Assembly: GCA_964391025.1 (NCBI GenBank)
Contig: CAYMKJ010000158.1
Span: forward strand, 1-23,236
DNA: 23,236 bases
Direction: 5' to 3'
DNA from: SHZI01 sp964391025
GTDB taxonomy: Bacteria > Pseudomonadota > Gammaproteobacteria > Steroidobacterales > GCA-2729495
Below, one piece after another: positions 14,722 to 21,809 of the stretch. A program made the translations under genes and the position numbers. The notes beneath the pieces are model-generated. The model was given only the letters and a program-made list of their open reading frames with translations, had not been told where the DNA came from and ran no database searches. The number at the start of each line of letters is the position of its first letter. Position 1 is the first letter of the stretch.

Positions 14722-14747
14722 GCGCATCCCTTCAGGCTTATGTGCAT
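14719..14747 (+). promoter_or_regulatory. Candidate ArgR autoregulatory sites
   Basis: TATGCGCAT (14719-14727) and TATGTGCAT (14739-14747) form a direct repeat with a 20-base period, overlapping the -10 element and the early transcript of argR. ArgR hexamers bind paired operator sites about two helical turns apart, so the spacing fits. The sequence does not match the E. coli ARG box well, so this is tentative. Confidence 0.25.
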
Positions 14748-14756
14748 GGAGAAAGA

Positions 14757-15215
14757 GTGCCCATTTCGGCTGAGCAACGTGAGGAGCGGCAGCAGGTAAT
14801 TCTCAAGATCCTGCGCCGCCAGCACGTCACCCGGCAGGACGAACTGGTGGAACTGCTCCGGAAGCGGGGCATCGACGCCACCCAGTCCAGCATCAGCCGG
14901 GACCTGCGTCAGCTGGGCATCTCCAAGCTGGACCAGGAGTACCGGCCGGTTGAGGAGGACGAGGATGCCGACGCCGGCAGGGGTTTGGGCCTGCTGGCGG
15001 AGTTTGTGGAGGAGACCCGCACGGCGGGCCCCTACCAGACCGTGGTGAAGACTGTCGCGGGTGCGGCGGGCCAGGTGGCACTGGCCCTGGATCGCTGTGG
15101 CTGGCCGGAGATCGTGGGTACGGTCTCGGGCGACGACACTATTTTTATAGCCACCCGCACGGGTGGTGACCAGAGGAGGCTCGTGGCGAAGCTGCGGGCC
15201 CGGTTAGGCGAGTAG
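14757..15215 (+). CDS. argR: Arginine repressor ArgR
   Basis: This 152-residue regulator has a winged helix-turn-helix at about 15-62 (SSISRDLRQLGISK as the recognition region) and a C-terminal arginine-binding hexamerisation domain ending GWPEIVGTVSGDDTIFIATRTG, where GT-SGDDTI is the family signature. Between them lies an acidic linker (VEEDEDADAG). I chose the GTG at 14757 because it follows GGAGAAAGA and gives normal ArgR length; upstream in-frame codons would translate the REP-like repeat. With arginine as co-repressor, ArgR represses arginine biosynthesis. The biosynthetic operon follows after an 86-base gap filled by a second REP-like repeat. Confidence 0.92.
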   Translation: MPISAEQREERQQVILKILRRQHVTRQDELVELLRKRGIDATQSSISRDLRQLGISKLDQEYRPVEEDEDADAGRGLGLLAEFVEETRTAGPYQTVVKTVAGAAGQVALALDRCGWPEIVGTVSGDDTIFIATRTGGDQRRLVAKLRARLGE

Positions 15216-15219
15216 GCGC

Positions 15220-15277
15220 CTGTAGGAGCGCCTTCAGGCGCGACTATTATCGATCGCGCCTGAAGGCGCTCCTACAG
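15220..15277. repeat. REP-like inverted repeat between argR and argG
   Basis: Perfect 24-base arms (15220-15243 and 15254-15277), beginning CTGTAGGAGCGCC, surround a 10-base AT-rich loop. The arms share the core of the repeats at 9769 and 14618. It begins five bases after the argR stop and ends 24 bases before the argG ATG, so it could insulate argR from the operon, stabilise mRNA ends or partly terminate. I found no clear separate promoter for argG. Confidence 0.9.
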
Positions 15278-15301
15278 GGACGTAAACTGAAGAGAGTGGA
15301 C

Positions 15302-16522
15302 ATGATCCAGAAGAAGAACACCTCACCCATCATCCTCGGGTTCTCAGGCGGGCTCGACACGTCTTTCCTGGTGCCCTGGATGAAAGAGCACTACGGGCGC
15401 CCGATTGTCACCGTGACCATCAACACGGGCGGCATCGACGCCGAGGCCGCGAAGGACCTGGAGCGGCGTTCCGTGGCCTTGGGCGCCATCGAGCACGTGC
15501 TCGTGGAAGCCCGCTCGGTGTTCTACGACCGGGTCCTCAAGTACCTGATCTTCGGCAACGTGCGGCGCGGGCACCTCTATCCCCTGTGCGTCGGCGCGGA
15601 GCGGGGCATTCAGGCAACGCTGCTCGCGGAGCTGGCCCGGGAACGGGGCAGCGAGACGGTGGCCCACGGCTGTACGGCCGCTGGCAACGACCAGGTGCGC
15701 TTCGAAGTGGCGCTGCGTACCGTCGCGCCAGGGCTGGAAATACTGGCGCCGGTCCGCGACCAGGGCTTCATCCGTTCGGAACAGCAGAAATACCTGGAGC
15801 AGCACGGCTTCCCCGTGCCCGTGAAGGGCTCGGCCTATTCCATCAACCGGGGCCTCTGGGGCGTGACCGTCGGCGGCCGGGAAACCCTCGACTCGAAGGC
15901 GTCCATTCCCGAGGACGCCTGGGTGCTGTCCGCCAACGCCTACGACAAGCCGCGGCCGGCAGCCCGGCACACCATCAGCTTCACAAGAGGTGTGCCAACG
16001 GCGCTCGACGGCAAGGCGTTGGACCCGGTCGCGCTGATCGAAATGCTCGAAACTGTCGGCGGACCCTACGGCATCGGCCGCGGCATCCACGTGGGCGACA
16101 CGGTGCTGGGCACGAAGGGCCGTGTGGCCTTCGAGGCGCCAGCCGCCGACATACTGTTGACCGCGCACCGGGAACTGGAGAAGCTCGTGCTCTCCGGCCC
16201 CCAGCAGCGCATCAAGGACCAGGTTGCCACCCAGTACGGCGACTTCGTTCACGAGGGCAAGCAGCTGGACCCGGTGTGCCGGGACATCGAGGCACTGCTC
16301 ACCTCGGCCCAACAGCGGGTCACGGGCGACGTGAAGATCGTGCTCCGGCCCGGCAACCTGTTTATCGAAGGTGTGCTCTCACCCCACTCGCTGCTCGCCG
16401 CCACCAAGGGCGTCTACGGCGAGAAGGCCGGCGAATGGACGCCTGCCGACGCGCTCGGCTACTCCCGCATCCTCTCGCTGCCCGGCATCCTGCAAACGCG
16501 GGCCGCGGGCGGCAAGCCGTGA
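15302..16522 (+). CDS. argG: Argininosuccinate synthase (divergent, Xanthomonas/Bacteroidetes type)
   Basis: This 406-residue enzyme joins citrulline and aspartate with ATP to give argininosuccinate. The ATP pyrophosphatase loop GFSGGLDTS (13-21) and the substrate-binding AHGCTAAGNDQVRFE (121-135) are present. The TVTINTGGIDAEAAKDLERRS segment and SAYSINRGLWGVTVGG resemble the divergent ArgG class I recall from Xanthomonas and Bacteroidetes rather than E. coli ArgG. The ATG at 15302 is preferred because GAGAG lies five bases upstream; an in-frame GTG at 15296 overlaps that site. It is the first gene of a seven-gene arginine operon, and the next gene starts 7 bases after its stop. Confidence 0.9.
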   Translation: MIQKKNTSPIILGFSGGLDTSFLVPWMKEHYGRPIVTVTINTGGIDAEAAKDLERRSVALGAIEHVLVEARSVFYDRVLKYLIFGNVRRGHLYPLCVGAERGIQATLLAELARERGSETVAHGCTAAGNDQVRFEVALRTVAPGLEILAPVRDQGFIRSEQQKYLEQHGFPVPVKGSAYSINRGLWGVTVGGRETLDSKASIPEDAWVLSANAYDKPRPAARHTISFTRGVPTALDGKALDPVALIEMLETVGGPYGIGRGIHVGDTVLGTKGRVAFEAPAADILLTAHRELEKLVLSGPQQRIKDQVATQYGDFVHEGKQLDPVCRDIEALLTSAQQRVTGDVKIVLRPGNLFIEGVLSPHSLLAATKGVYGEKAGEWTPADALGYSRILSLPGILQTRAAGGKP

Positions 16523-16529
16523 GAACGCC

Positions 16530-17585
16530 ATGAAAACCGTCATCGCCGACAAGATTGCGTCTGTCGCCCAGCACCTGAACCTGAAGCGGGAGCTGCGCGT
16601 AAGCACGGACATTCCCTGCGAGGAGGGCATCGTCATTGCCGCCGAGGTGTTGAACAACAAGAACACCTACAACCAGCTGGAGCTCACCAGCGGCCGTATG
16701 GCCCTGGTGAAAAAGGGCGATATTGTGGTTGGGGCGCTTGGCCACAGGAAGGCGCTCTTCGGTTACTCGGGGCACCTCCCGGAGCGTCTCGCCGTGGGCG
16801 ACACCCTGCAGCTGCTGAACATGGGTGGCGTCATCGGCGTGTGCGACTCCATCAATGCCAGCTTCGGGCAGCCTTTCGACGCCCGGGTGCTGGGCACGGT
16901 GCTCGACTTCCCCTACCTCGGCCAGCGCATCGGCGTGCCCGCGAAGATCGGCATGGAACAGCTCGCGGCCGAGCCGCTGGTGGCTACTCAGGGCGTACCG
17001 GTGGTAGCCATCGCCGGCACCTGCATGAACTCAGGCAAGACAGCCGCCGCCTGCGCCATCGTGAGCCGGCTTCGGCACCACGGCCACACGGTGGATGCCT
17101 TCAAGGCCACTGGCGTGTCGCTGCGCCGGGACATCCTGGCGATGGAAGACGCGGGCGCGCGCTCCACCCTGATCTTCTCGGACTTCGGCGTCGTTACCAC
17201 GACAAGCCTGAACGGCCCGGCCGTGACGCGCACCATGCTGACGCGGCTGGCGACGAGCAAGCCGGACGTGATCGTCTTCGAGCTGGGCGATGGCATTCTC
17301 GGCGCCTACGGCGTTGAGGCGATCCTGCGGGACACCGGCATTCGCGACGCTCTGTCCTGCCTGGTGCTCTGTGCCAACGATCCGGTAGCGGCCTGGGGTG
17401 GCGTGAAGCTGTTGCGGGAGGACTTTGGCATCGAACCAGCCATCGTCACCGGCCCGGCCACCGACAACGACGTCGGCAAGGACATCATCATCCAGCGCAT
17501 GGGTGTCAAGGCGATCAATGCCGTCACCGACTCCATGCAACTCGGCGATGCCGTGGCCCTGCACGTGGGCCTCAAACTCACATGA
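16530..17585 (+). CDS. P-loop NTPase of unrecognised function in the arginine operon
   Basis: This 351-residue protein carries a P-loop GTCMNSGKT (163-171) in the setting VVAIAGTCMNSGKTAAACAIVSRLRHHGHTVDAFKATG, typical of the dethiobiotin-synthetase/MobB/DUF1611-like P-loop class. Downstream are FSDFG (216-220), a Walker-B-like DVIVFELGDG (246-255) and CLVLCANDPVAAWGG (277-291). The N-terminal 145 residues look like a separate beta-rich domain (MALVKKGDIVVGALGHRKALFGYSG; LAVGDTLQLLNMGGVIG). I do not recognise the family with confidence; DUF1611 is the nearest guess. It is locked between argG (7-base gap) and argC (13-base gap), so a role in arginine synthesis or its control is likely, but none is established. 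No membrane segment or signal peptide is seen. Confidence 0.7.
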   Translation: MKTVIADKIASVAQHLNLKRELRVSTDIPCEEGIVIAAEVLNNKNTYNQLELTSGRMALVKKGDIVVGALGHRKALFGYSGHLPERLAVGDTLQLLNMGGVIGVCDSINASFGQPFDARVLGTVLDFPYLGQRIGVPAKIGMEQLAAEPLVATQGVPVVAIAGTCMNSGKTAAACAIVSRLRHHGHTVDAFKATGVSLRRDILAMEDAGARSTLIFSDFGVVTTTSLNGPAVTRTMLTRLATSKPDVIVFELGDGILGAYGVEAILRDTGIRDALSCLVLCANDPVAAWGGVKLLREDFGIEPAIVTGPATDNDVGKDIIIQRMGVKAINAVTDSMQLGDAVALHVGLKLT

Positions 17586-17598
17586 GTAGCAGACTCAC

Positions 17599-18663
17599 AT
17601 GAGTAACCGCACTCCCACGCTGATCATCGGTGGCACCGGCTACGTGGCCGGCGAACTCTTGCGCCTCGTGGCCCAGCACCCGATCCTGGAACTGGCTGGC
17701 GTCTCGTCGGAGAGCCAGGCCGGAACGGCGGTGAGCGCTGCGTTTCCGCACCTCGCTCCCGTGATGGGCGAGCTGCCCTTCATCACCCAGGCGGAGCTGG
17801 CCGGGCGGATCAAGGGGTCCCGGGTGGCGCTGTTCTCGGCCGCGCCCCACGTGGTGAGTGCCGGCGTCGTCGCCACCATGATCAAATCAGCGGAATCACG
17901 GGGCACGAAGCTCACGGTGGTGGATGCGTCATCGGACTTCCGCTTCCGGAGCGCGGCGGATTTCGAGGCCGTCTACAAGTCGCCCCACGGCGCGCCGGAA
18001 CTGCTGCCCCAGTTCGTCTGCGCGCTGCCGGAACACTTGCCGGGCATTCCCGGCCCCCACGTGGGGCACCCGGGCTGCTTCGCCACGTCGATGCTGGCTG
18101 GCCTCGTCCCGCTGCTGAAGCTCAACCTCTGCGACGGCACCGTCTACGCGGCGGGCGTCACCGGCAGCACGGGCGCGGGCCGCTCGCCGCTCGCCACGAC
18201 CCACCACCCGGAGCGGCACTCCAACCTGTTTGCCTACAACCCACTCCAGCACCGGCACACGCCCGAGGTGGTGCAGATCTGCCGGGAGCTGACGGGCGTA
18301 ACGCCAGACCTGAACTTCGTACCCCACTCGGGCCCGTTCGCCAGGGGTATCCACATGACCCTGCAGGGACGGCTCGCGCAGCGCCAGACCACGGACCAGC
18401 TGCGGGAAGCGTTCGCGAACTTCTACTCGGGCCAGGAGTTCGTGCGCATCGTGGCTGGCACACCGCGGGTGAAGGACGTGGCCGGCAGCAACTACTGCCA
18501 CATCGGCGTCGCCGTGTCGGGGAACGGCCAGAGCTTCGTCGTGCTGGTGGCTATCGACAACCTGGTGAAGGGCGCAGCCGGCGGCGCCGTGCAGTGGATG
18601 AACCGGTTGCTGGGCCTGCCCGAAGCGGCGGGACTCACCACGCCCGCGCTTGGCTGGATCTAG
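17599..18663 (+). CDS. argC: N-acyl-gamma-glutamyl-phosphate reductase
   Basis: This 354-residue NADPH-dependent enzyme reduces N-acylglutamyl phosphate to the semialdehyde. It has an N-terminal Rossmann motif IIGGTGYVAGEL (9-20), SDFRF (112-116), the catalytic Cys160 in VGHPGCFATS and the catalytic-His region PHSGPFARGIH. The length is normal. The ATG at 17599 lies in the second copy of a 13-base direct repeat (ACTCACATGAGTA at 17576 and 17593); the first copy holds an out-of-frame ATG with six codons overlapping the argC start. The acyl group (acetyl or succinyl) cannot be read from the sequence. Downstream argD begins 10 bases after its stop. Confidence 0.92.
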   Translation: MSNRTPTLIIGGTGYVAGELLRLVAQHPILELAGVSSESQAGTAVSAAFPHLAPVMGELPFITQAELAGRIKGSRVALFSAAPHVVSAGVVATMIKSAESRGTKLTVVDASSDFRFRSAADFEAVYKSPHGAPELLPQFVCALPEHLPGIPGPHVGHPGCFATSMLAGLVPLLKLNLCDGTVYAAGVTGSTGAGRSPLATTHHPERHSNLFAYNPLQHRHTPEVVQICRELTGVTPDLNFVPHSGPFARGIHMTLQGRLAQRQTTDQLREAFANFYSGQEFVRIVAGTPRVKDVAGSNYCHIGVAVSGNGQSFVVLVAIDNLVKGAAGGAVQWMNRLLGLPEAAGLTTPALGWI

Positions 18664-18673
18664 ACAGTTGGAC

Positions 18674-19828
18674 ATGAGCGCCGCCCAGCACGCCGAGAGC
18701 CGGCACCTGCTGCAGGTGTATGGCCAGCTCCCGCTGGAGGCCACGTCCGCGCAGGGCGTGTACCTACACGCGGGCAAGCGGCGGATTATCGACTTCTACG
18801 GTGGGCACGCCGTTGCGGCCCTTGGCTACGCGCACCCCGCCCTGCTGGCGGCGCTCGAGAAGCAGGCGAAGACGATGTATTTCCAGAGCAACGCGGTGGC
18901 GCTCGACGTCCGGGCCCAGGCCGGGGATGCTCTCGCCGCTTGCGCGCCGGCCGGGCTCGATCGCGTGTTCTTTGTGAACAGCGGGGCCGAGGCCAACGAG
19001 AACGCCTTGCGCGTGGCCTGTCGGGCCACCGGCCGCTCCCGCGTACTCGCCATCGAACATGGCTTCCACGGCAGGACAGCGGCCGCGGCCGCCGTGACCT
19101 GGGGCGCCGCCAAGAGCTGGTACGGCTTCCCGCGCACCCCGTTCGACGTGGACTTCATTCCAAGGGACGACACGGCCAGGGCCGAGGAGATGATCAACGT
19201 TGACACCGCCGCAGTGATCGTCGAGCTCGTGCAAGGTCTCGCGGGCGCCTACGACCTGGACTCTGCGTTCGTGCTGACCATCGTCGAGGCCTGCCGCCGG
19301 GCCGGTGCCCTGCTGATCATCGACGAGGTCCAGAGCGGCGTCGGCCGCACAGGGGCCCCCTTTGCCGCCAATCTCTATGGCATTACGCCGGACATGCTGA
19401 CCACGGCCAAGGGGCTCGGCGGCGGTTTCCCATGCAGTGCTCTCCTGATGACGGAAGCGCTGGCAGGCACGCTGAAGTCTGGGGATCTCGGCACGACCTT
19501 CGGTGGGGGGCCCATGGCCTGCGCACTGATAAGTACCGTCATGGAGGTGATCCGGCGCGACCGGCTCATGGACAATGTGCGGCTGCTGTCGGCCGAGATC
19601 CGCAAGAGTGCACTGGTCGGCCCCGTGGAAGGGATACAGGGCCGTGGCTTTCTGCTCGGTCTGCGCTGCCTGCGGCCCGCCAAAGACGTACAAGCCGCCC
19701 TTCTCGAGCGGGACGTGCTGGTCGGCTTAAGCTCGGACCCAAAGGTGGTGAGGCTGCTGCCGCCGCTAATACTGGAGAAGCAGCACGTGGATAAACTCAT
19801 CAACGCGCTTTCTGATATTGGCCAATAG
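18674..19828 (+). CDS. argD: N-acylornithine aminotransferase
   Basis: This 384-residue class-III PLP aminotransferase converts N-acylglutamate semialdehyde to N-acylornithine with glutamate as amino donor. Seen are VNSGAEANENALR (101-113), GFHGRT (130-135), IIDEVQSGVGRTG (215-227) and the PLP lysine Lys246 in TTAKGLGGGFP. The usual VEPxQGEGG motif is altered to VELVQGLAGAYD (182-193), a change I associate loosely with acylornithine enzymes outside the enterobacterial type. The ATG at 18674 was chosen; a TTG at 18650 would overlap argC. It ends 20 bases before the carbamoyltransferase. Confidence 0.9.
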   Translation: MSAAQHAESRHLLQVYGQLPLEATSAQGVYLHAGKRRIIDFYGGHAVAALGYAHPALLAALEKQAKTMYFQSNAVALDVRAQAGDALAACAPAGLDRVFFVNSGAEANENALRVACRATGRSRVLAIEHGFHGRTAAAAAVTWGAAKSWYGFPRTPFDVDFIPRDDTARAEEMINVDTAAVIVELVQGLAGAYDLDSAFVLTIVEACRRAGALLIIDEVQSGVGRTGAPFAANLYGITPDMLTTAKGLGGGFPCSALLMTEALAGTLKSGDLGTTFGGGPMACALISTVMEVIRRDRLMDNVRLLSAEIRKSALVGPVEGIQGRGFLLGLRCLRPAKDVQAALLERDVLVGLSSDPKVVRLLPPLILEKQHVDKLINALSDIGQ

Positions 19829-19848
19829 GAAACCAGCAAGGAACCTGC

Positions 19849-20862
19849 ATGGGACTCAAACTCTTCAATGACCTCGCGGACTTACAAATACCGGAAGTGG
19901 AAGCCCTGCTGAAGCTCGCCCGACGGCTGCAGACGAGCCCGGAGCCCCGGGCCCTCGAGGGCAAGGTGCTCGCACTGCTGTTTCTCAGTCCGTCACTGCG
20001 CACGCTGTCGTCCTTCCAGGCGGCGATGGTACGGCTGGGCGGGGGCTCCTTCGTGATCTCGCCCGACATGTCCATTCACGGCCTCGAGACACGTTCCGGC
20101 ATCGTCATGGATGGCGTGGCCGCAGAGCACCTGCGGGAAGCGATTCCCGTGATCAGCTCCTACGGCGACGCGCTCGGCATCCGGGCGTTCGCCAACCGCG
20201 TCAACCTGGCCGCCGATCTGGCGGACACCGAGTTCCTGGGGATGCGCGAGTTGGCGAAGGTGCCGCTGATCAACATGGAGTCGGCTATCCAGCACCCCTG
20301 CCAGAGTCTGGCGGACTGGAAGACGCTCGACGAGCTCCAGGTCCCGAAGAAGGGCGGCAAATTCGTGCTGTCCTGGTCCTGGCACCCGAAGGCGTTGCCG
20401 CTGGCCGTGCCCTCCGCCACCGTGCACATGGCGGCGATGCGCGGCATGGACGTGACGGTGGTCCGGCCTGACGGCTTCGAGCTACCGCCGTCCATCATGG
20501 ACAAGGCGCGGCACGCAGCGAGGCTCTCGGGGGGCTCAGTGAGTGAAACCAGCAACCGCGCCGAAGCCTACGAAGGCGCCCACGTGATCTACGCGAAGGA
20601 GTGGTCTTCCACGAAGTACTACGGGGATCGCGTGGCCGACCAGAAGCTGAGGGAACCGCTGCAGGACTGGATCGTGGACGAGCCCTCCTTCGCAACCGCA
20701 CAAAAGTCAGCGCGCTTCATGCACTGCCTGCCGGTGCGCCGGGGCGTGGCGGTGACGGACCGGATTCTCGACGGCCCGCGCAGCGTGGTGATCCACGAAG
20801 CGCAGAACCGGATGTGGGGCCAGATGGCCGTGGTCTACGAGATGATGGGCCCAGGAGTCTGA
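19849..20862 (+). CDS. argF': N-acylornithine carbamoyltransferase
   Basis: This 337-residue transcarbamylase is not an ordinary ornithine carbamoyltransferase. It follows the N-acetyl-/N-succinyl-ornithine type: VMDGVAAEHLREA (86-98), NMESAIQHPCQSLADWKTL (142-160), LSWSWHPKALPLAVPSA (174-190) and FMHCLPVRRGVAVTD (290-304). The carbamoyl-phosphate motif reads SPSLRTLSSF, with Leu53 where the second Arg of S-x-R-T-R is usual. At the position separating Xanthomonas acetylornithine enzymes (Glu92) from Bacteroides succinylornithine enzymes (Pro90 in their numbering), this protein has Ala92. The Lys carboxylated in the Xanthomonas enzyme is Ala301 here. Overall it looks nearer to the succinyl type, but specificity is undecided. 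It follows AAGGAACCTGC and is tightly linked to argD and argB. Confidence 0.87.
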   Translation: MGLKLFNDLADLQIPEVEALLKLARRLQTSPEPRALEGKVLALLFLSPSLRTLSSFQAAMVRLGGGSFVISPDMSIHGLETRSGIVMDGVAAEHLREAIPVISSYGDALGIRAFANRVNLAADLADTEFLGMRELAKVPLINMESAIQHPCQSLADWKTLDELQVPKKGGKFVLSWSWHPKALPLAVPSATVHMAAMRGMDVTVVRPDGFELPPSIMDKARHAARLSGGSVSETSNRAEAYEGAHVIYAKEWSSTKYYGDRVADQKLREPLQDWIVDEPSFATAQKSARFMHCLPVRRGVAVTDRILDGPRSVVIHEAQNRMWGQMAVVYEMMGPGV

Positions 20863-20866
20863 CAGC

Positions 20867-21799
20867 ATGAAAAGTCATGATCGGGACGTGATTGTTTCCG
20901 CCCTGAAGCACGCGGCGCCCTATATCCGTCTCTACAAGAAGAAGATCTTCGTCCTCAAGGCCGGCGGTGAGGTCTTCACCTCCGATGAGGCCACCCGGCA
21001 CCTTCTGGAGCAGGTCGCGCTGCTGCACCAGGTGGGCATCCGTGTTGTGCTTGTCCACGGGGGAGGCCCGCAGTTGACGGAACTCGCCGACGCCCTTGGC
21101 GTACCCACCCAGATGGTGGGTGGCCGCCGGGTAACGGACAAGCAGACTCTCGAGGTGACGACCATGGTCCTGAACGGCAAGATCAACACGCGGATTCTGG
21201 CGGCATGTCGCGACCTGCATCTGCCAGCGATCGGCATCAGCGGCGTGGATGCGGGGCTCATCAGGGCGCACAAACGCCCGCCGGTCGAGGTGGAAGGTCA
21301 CGCGGGTGGGCCGGTGGACTTCGGCTACGTGGGTGATATCGACAGCGTGGATACGGATGTTGTGCGCGCCCAACTGGACAACGGGATGGTGCCGATCGTG
21401 AGTCCGCTCTCGGCGGACGACAATGGCACCGTACTGAACATCAATGCCGACACCGTGGCAGCAGCACTCGCTACAGCCTTGGGTGCGTCCAAGCTGATCC
21501 TGGCCATGGGTGCGCCCGGCATCCTGGAGGACCGGCACAACCCGTCGTCGCTTGTGTCCTACCTGGACCTGGAAGATCTGCAGGAGTTGCGCACCAACGG
21601 CTCTCTCGCTGAGGGCATGCTGCCCAAGGCGCGGGCCATTGAGGCGGCAATCAAGGGCGGCGTGCCACGGGTGCACCTGATCTCCTACAAAATCCCTGAC
21701 AGCCTGCTGCTGGAGATCTTTACCAACGAGGGCACGGGCACACTGGTCGTGGAAGACACCGACACGCTGACTCCCGAAGAGCAGGAAGCCGGCGCCTGA
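20867..21799 (+). CDS. argB: N-acylglutamate kinase
   Basis: This 310-residue amino-acid kinase phosphorylates N-acylglutamate, the second step of the cyclic/acylated arginine route. Motifs are FVLKAGGEV (28-36, Lys31 for phosphate), VLVHGGGPQLTEL (61-73), VGGRRVTDKQTLEVTTMVLNGKINTRI, and NINADTVAAALATALGASKLIL. The first glycine motif reads KAGGE instead of the usual KYGGN/S. It is a little longer than E. coli ArgB (258) and, unlike Xanthomonas, is not fused to an N-acetyltransferase, so the acylglutamate-making enzyme must be encoded elsewhere. It starts 4 bases after the carbamoyltransferase stop. Confidence 0.9.
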   Translation: MKSHDRDVIVSALKHAAPYIRLYKKKIFVLKAGGEVFTSDEATRHLLEQVALLHQVGIRVVLVHGGGPQLTELADALGVPTQMVGGRRVTDKQTLEVTTMVLNGKINTRILAACRDLHLPAIGISGVDAGLIRAHKRPPVEVEGHAGGPVDFGYVGDIDSVDTDVVRAQLDNGMVPIVSPLSADDNGTVLNINADTVAAALATALGASKLILAMGAPGILEDRHNPSSLVSYLDLEDLQELRTNGSLAEGMLPKARAIEAAIKGGVPRVHLISYKIPDSLLLEIFTNEGTGTLVVEDTDTLTPEEQEAGA

Positions 21800-21809
21800 G
21801 GGCCATGCC

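Noticed and set aside
14601..14756. N-terminal extension of ArgR from an ATG at 14601.
   Set aside because: It would translate the REP-like inverted repeat and the promoter; the GTG at 14757 has a good ribosome-binding site and gives normal length.
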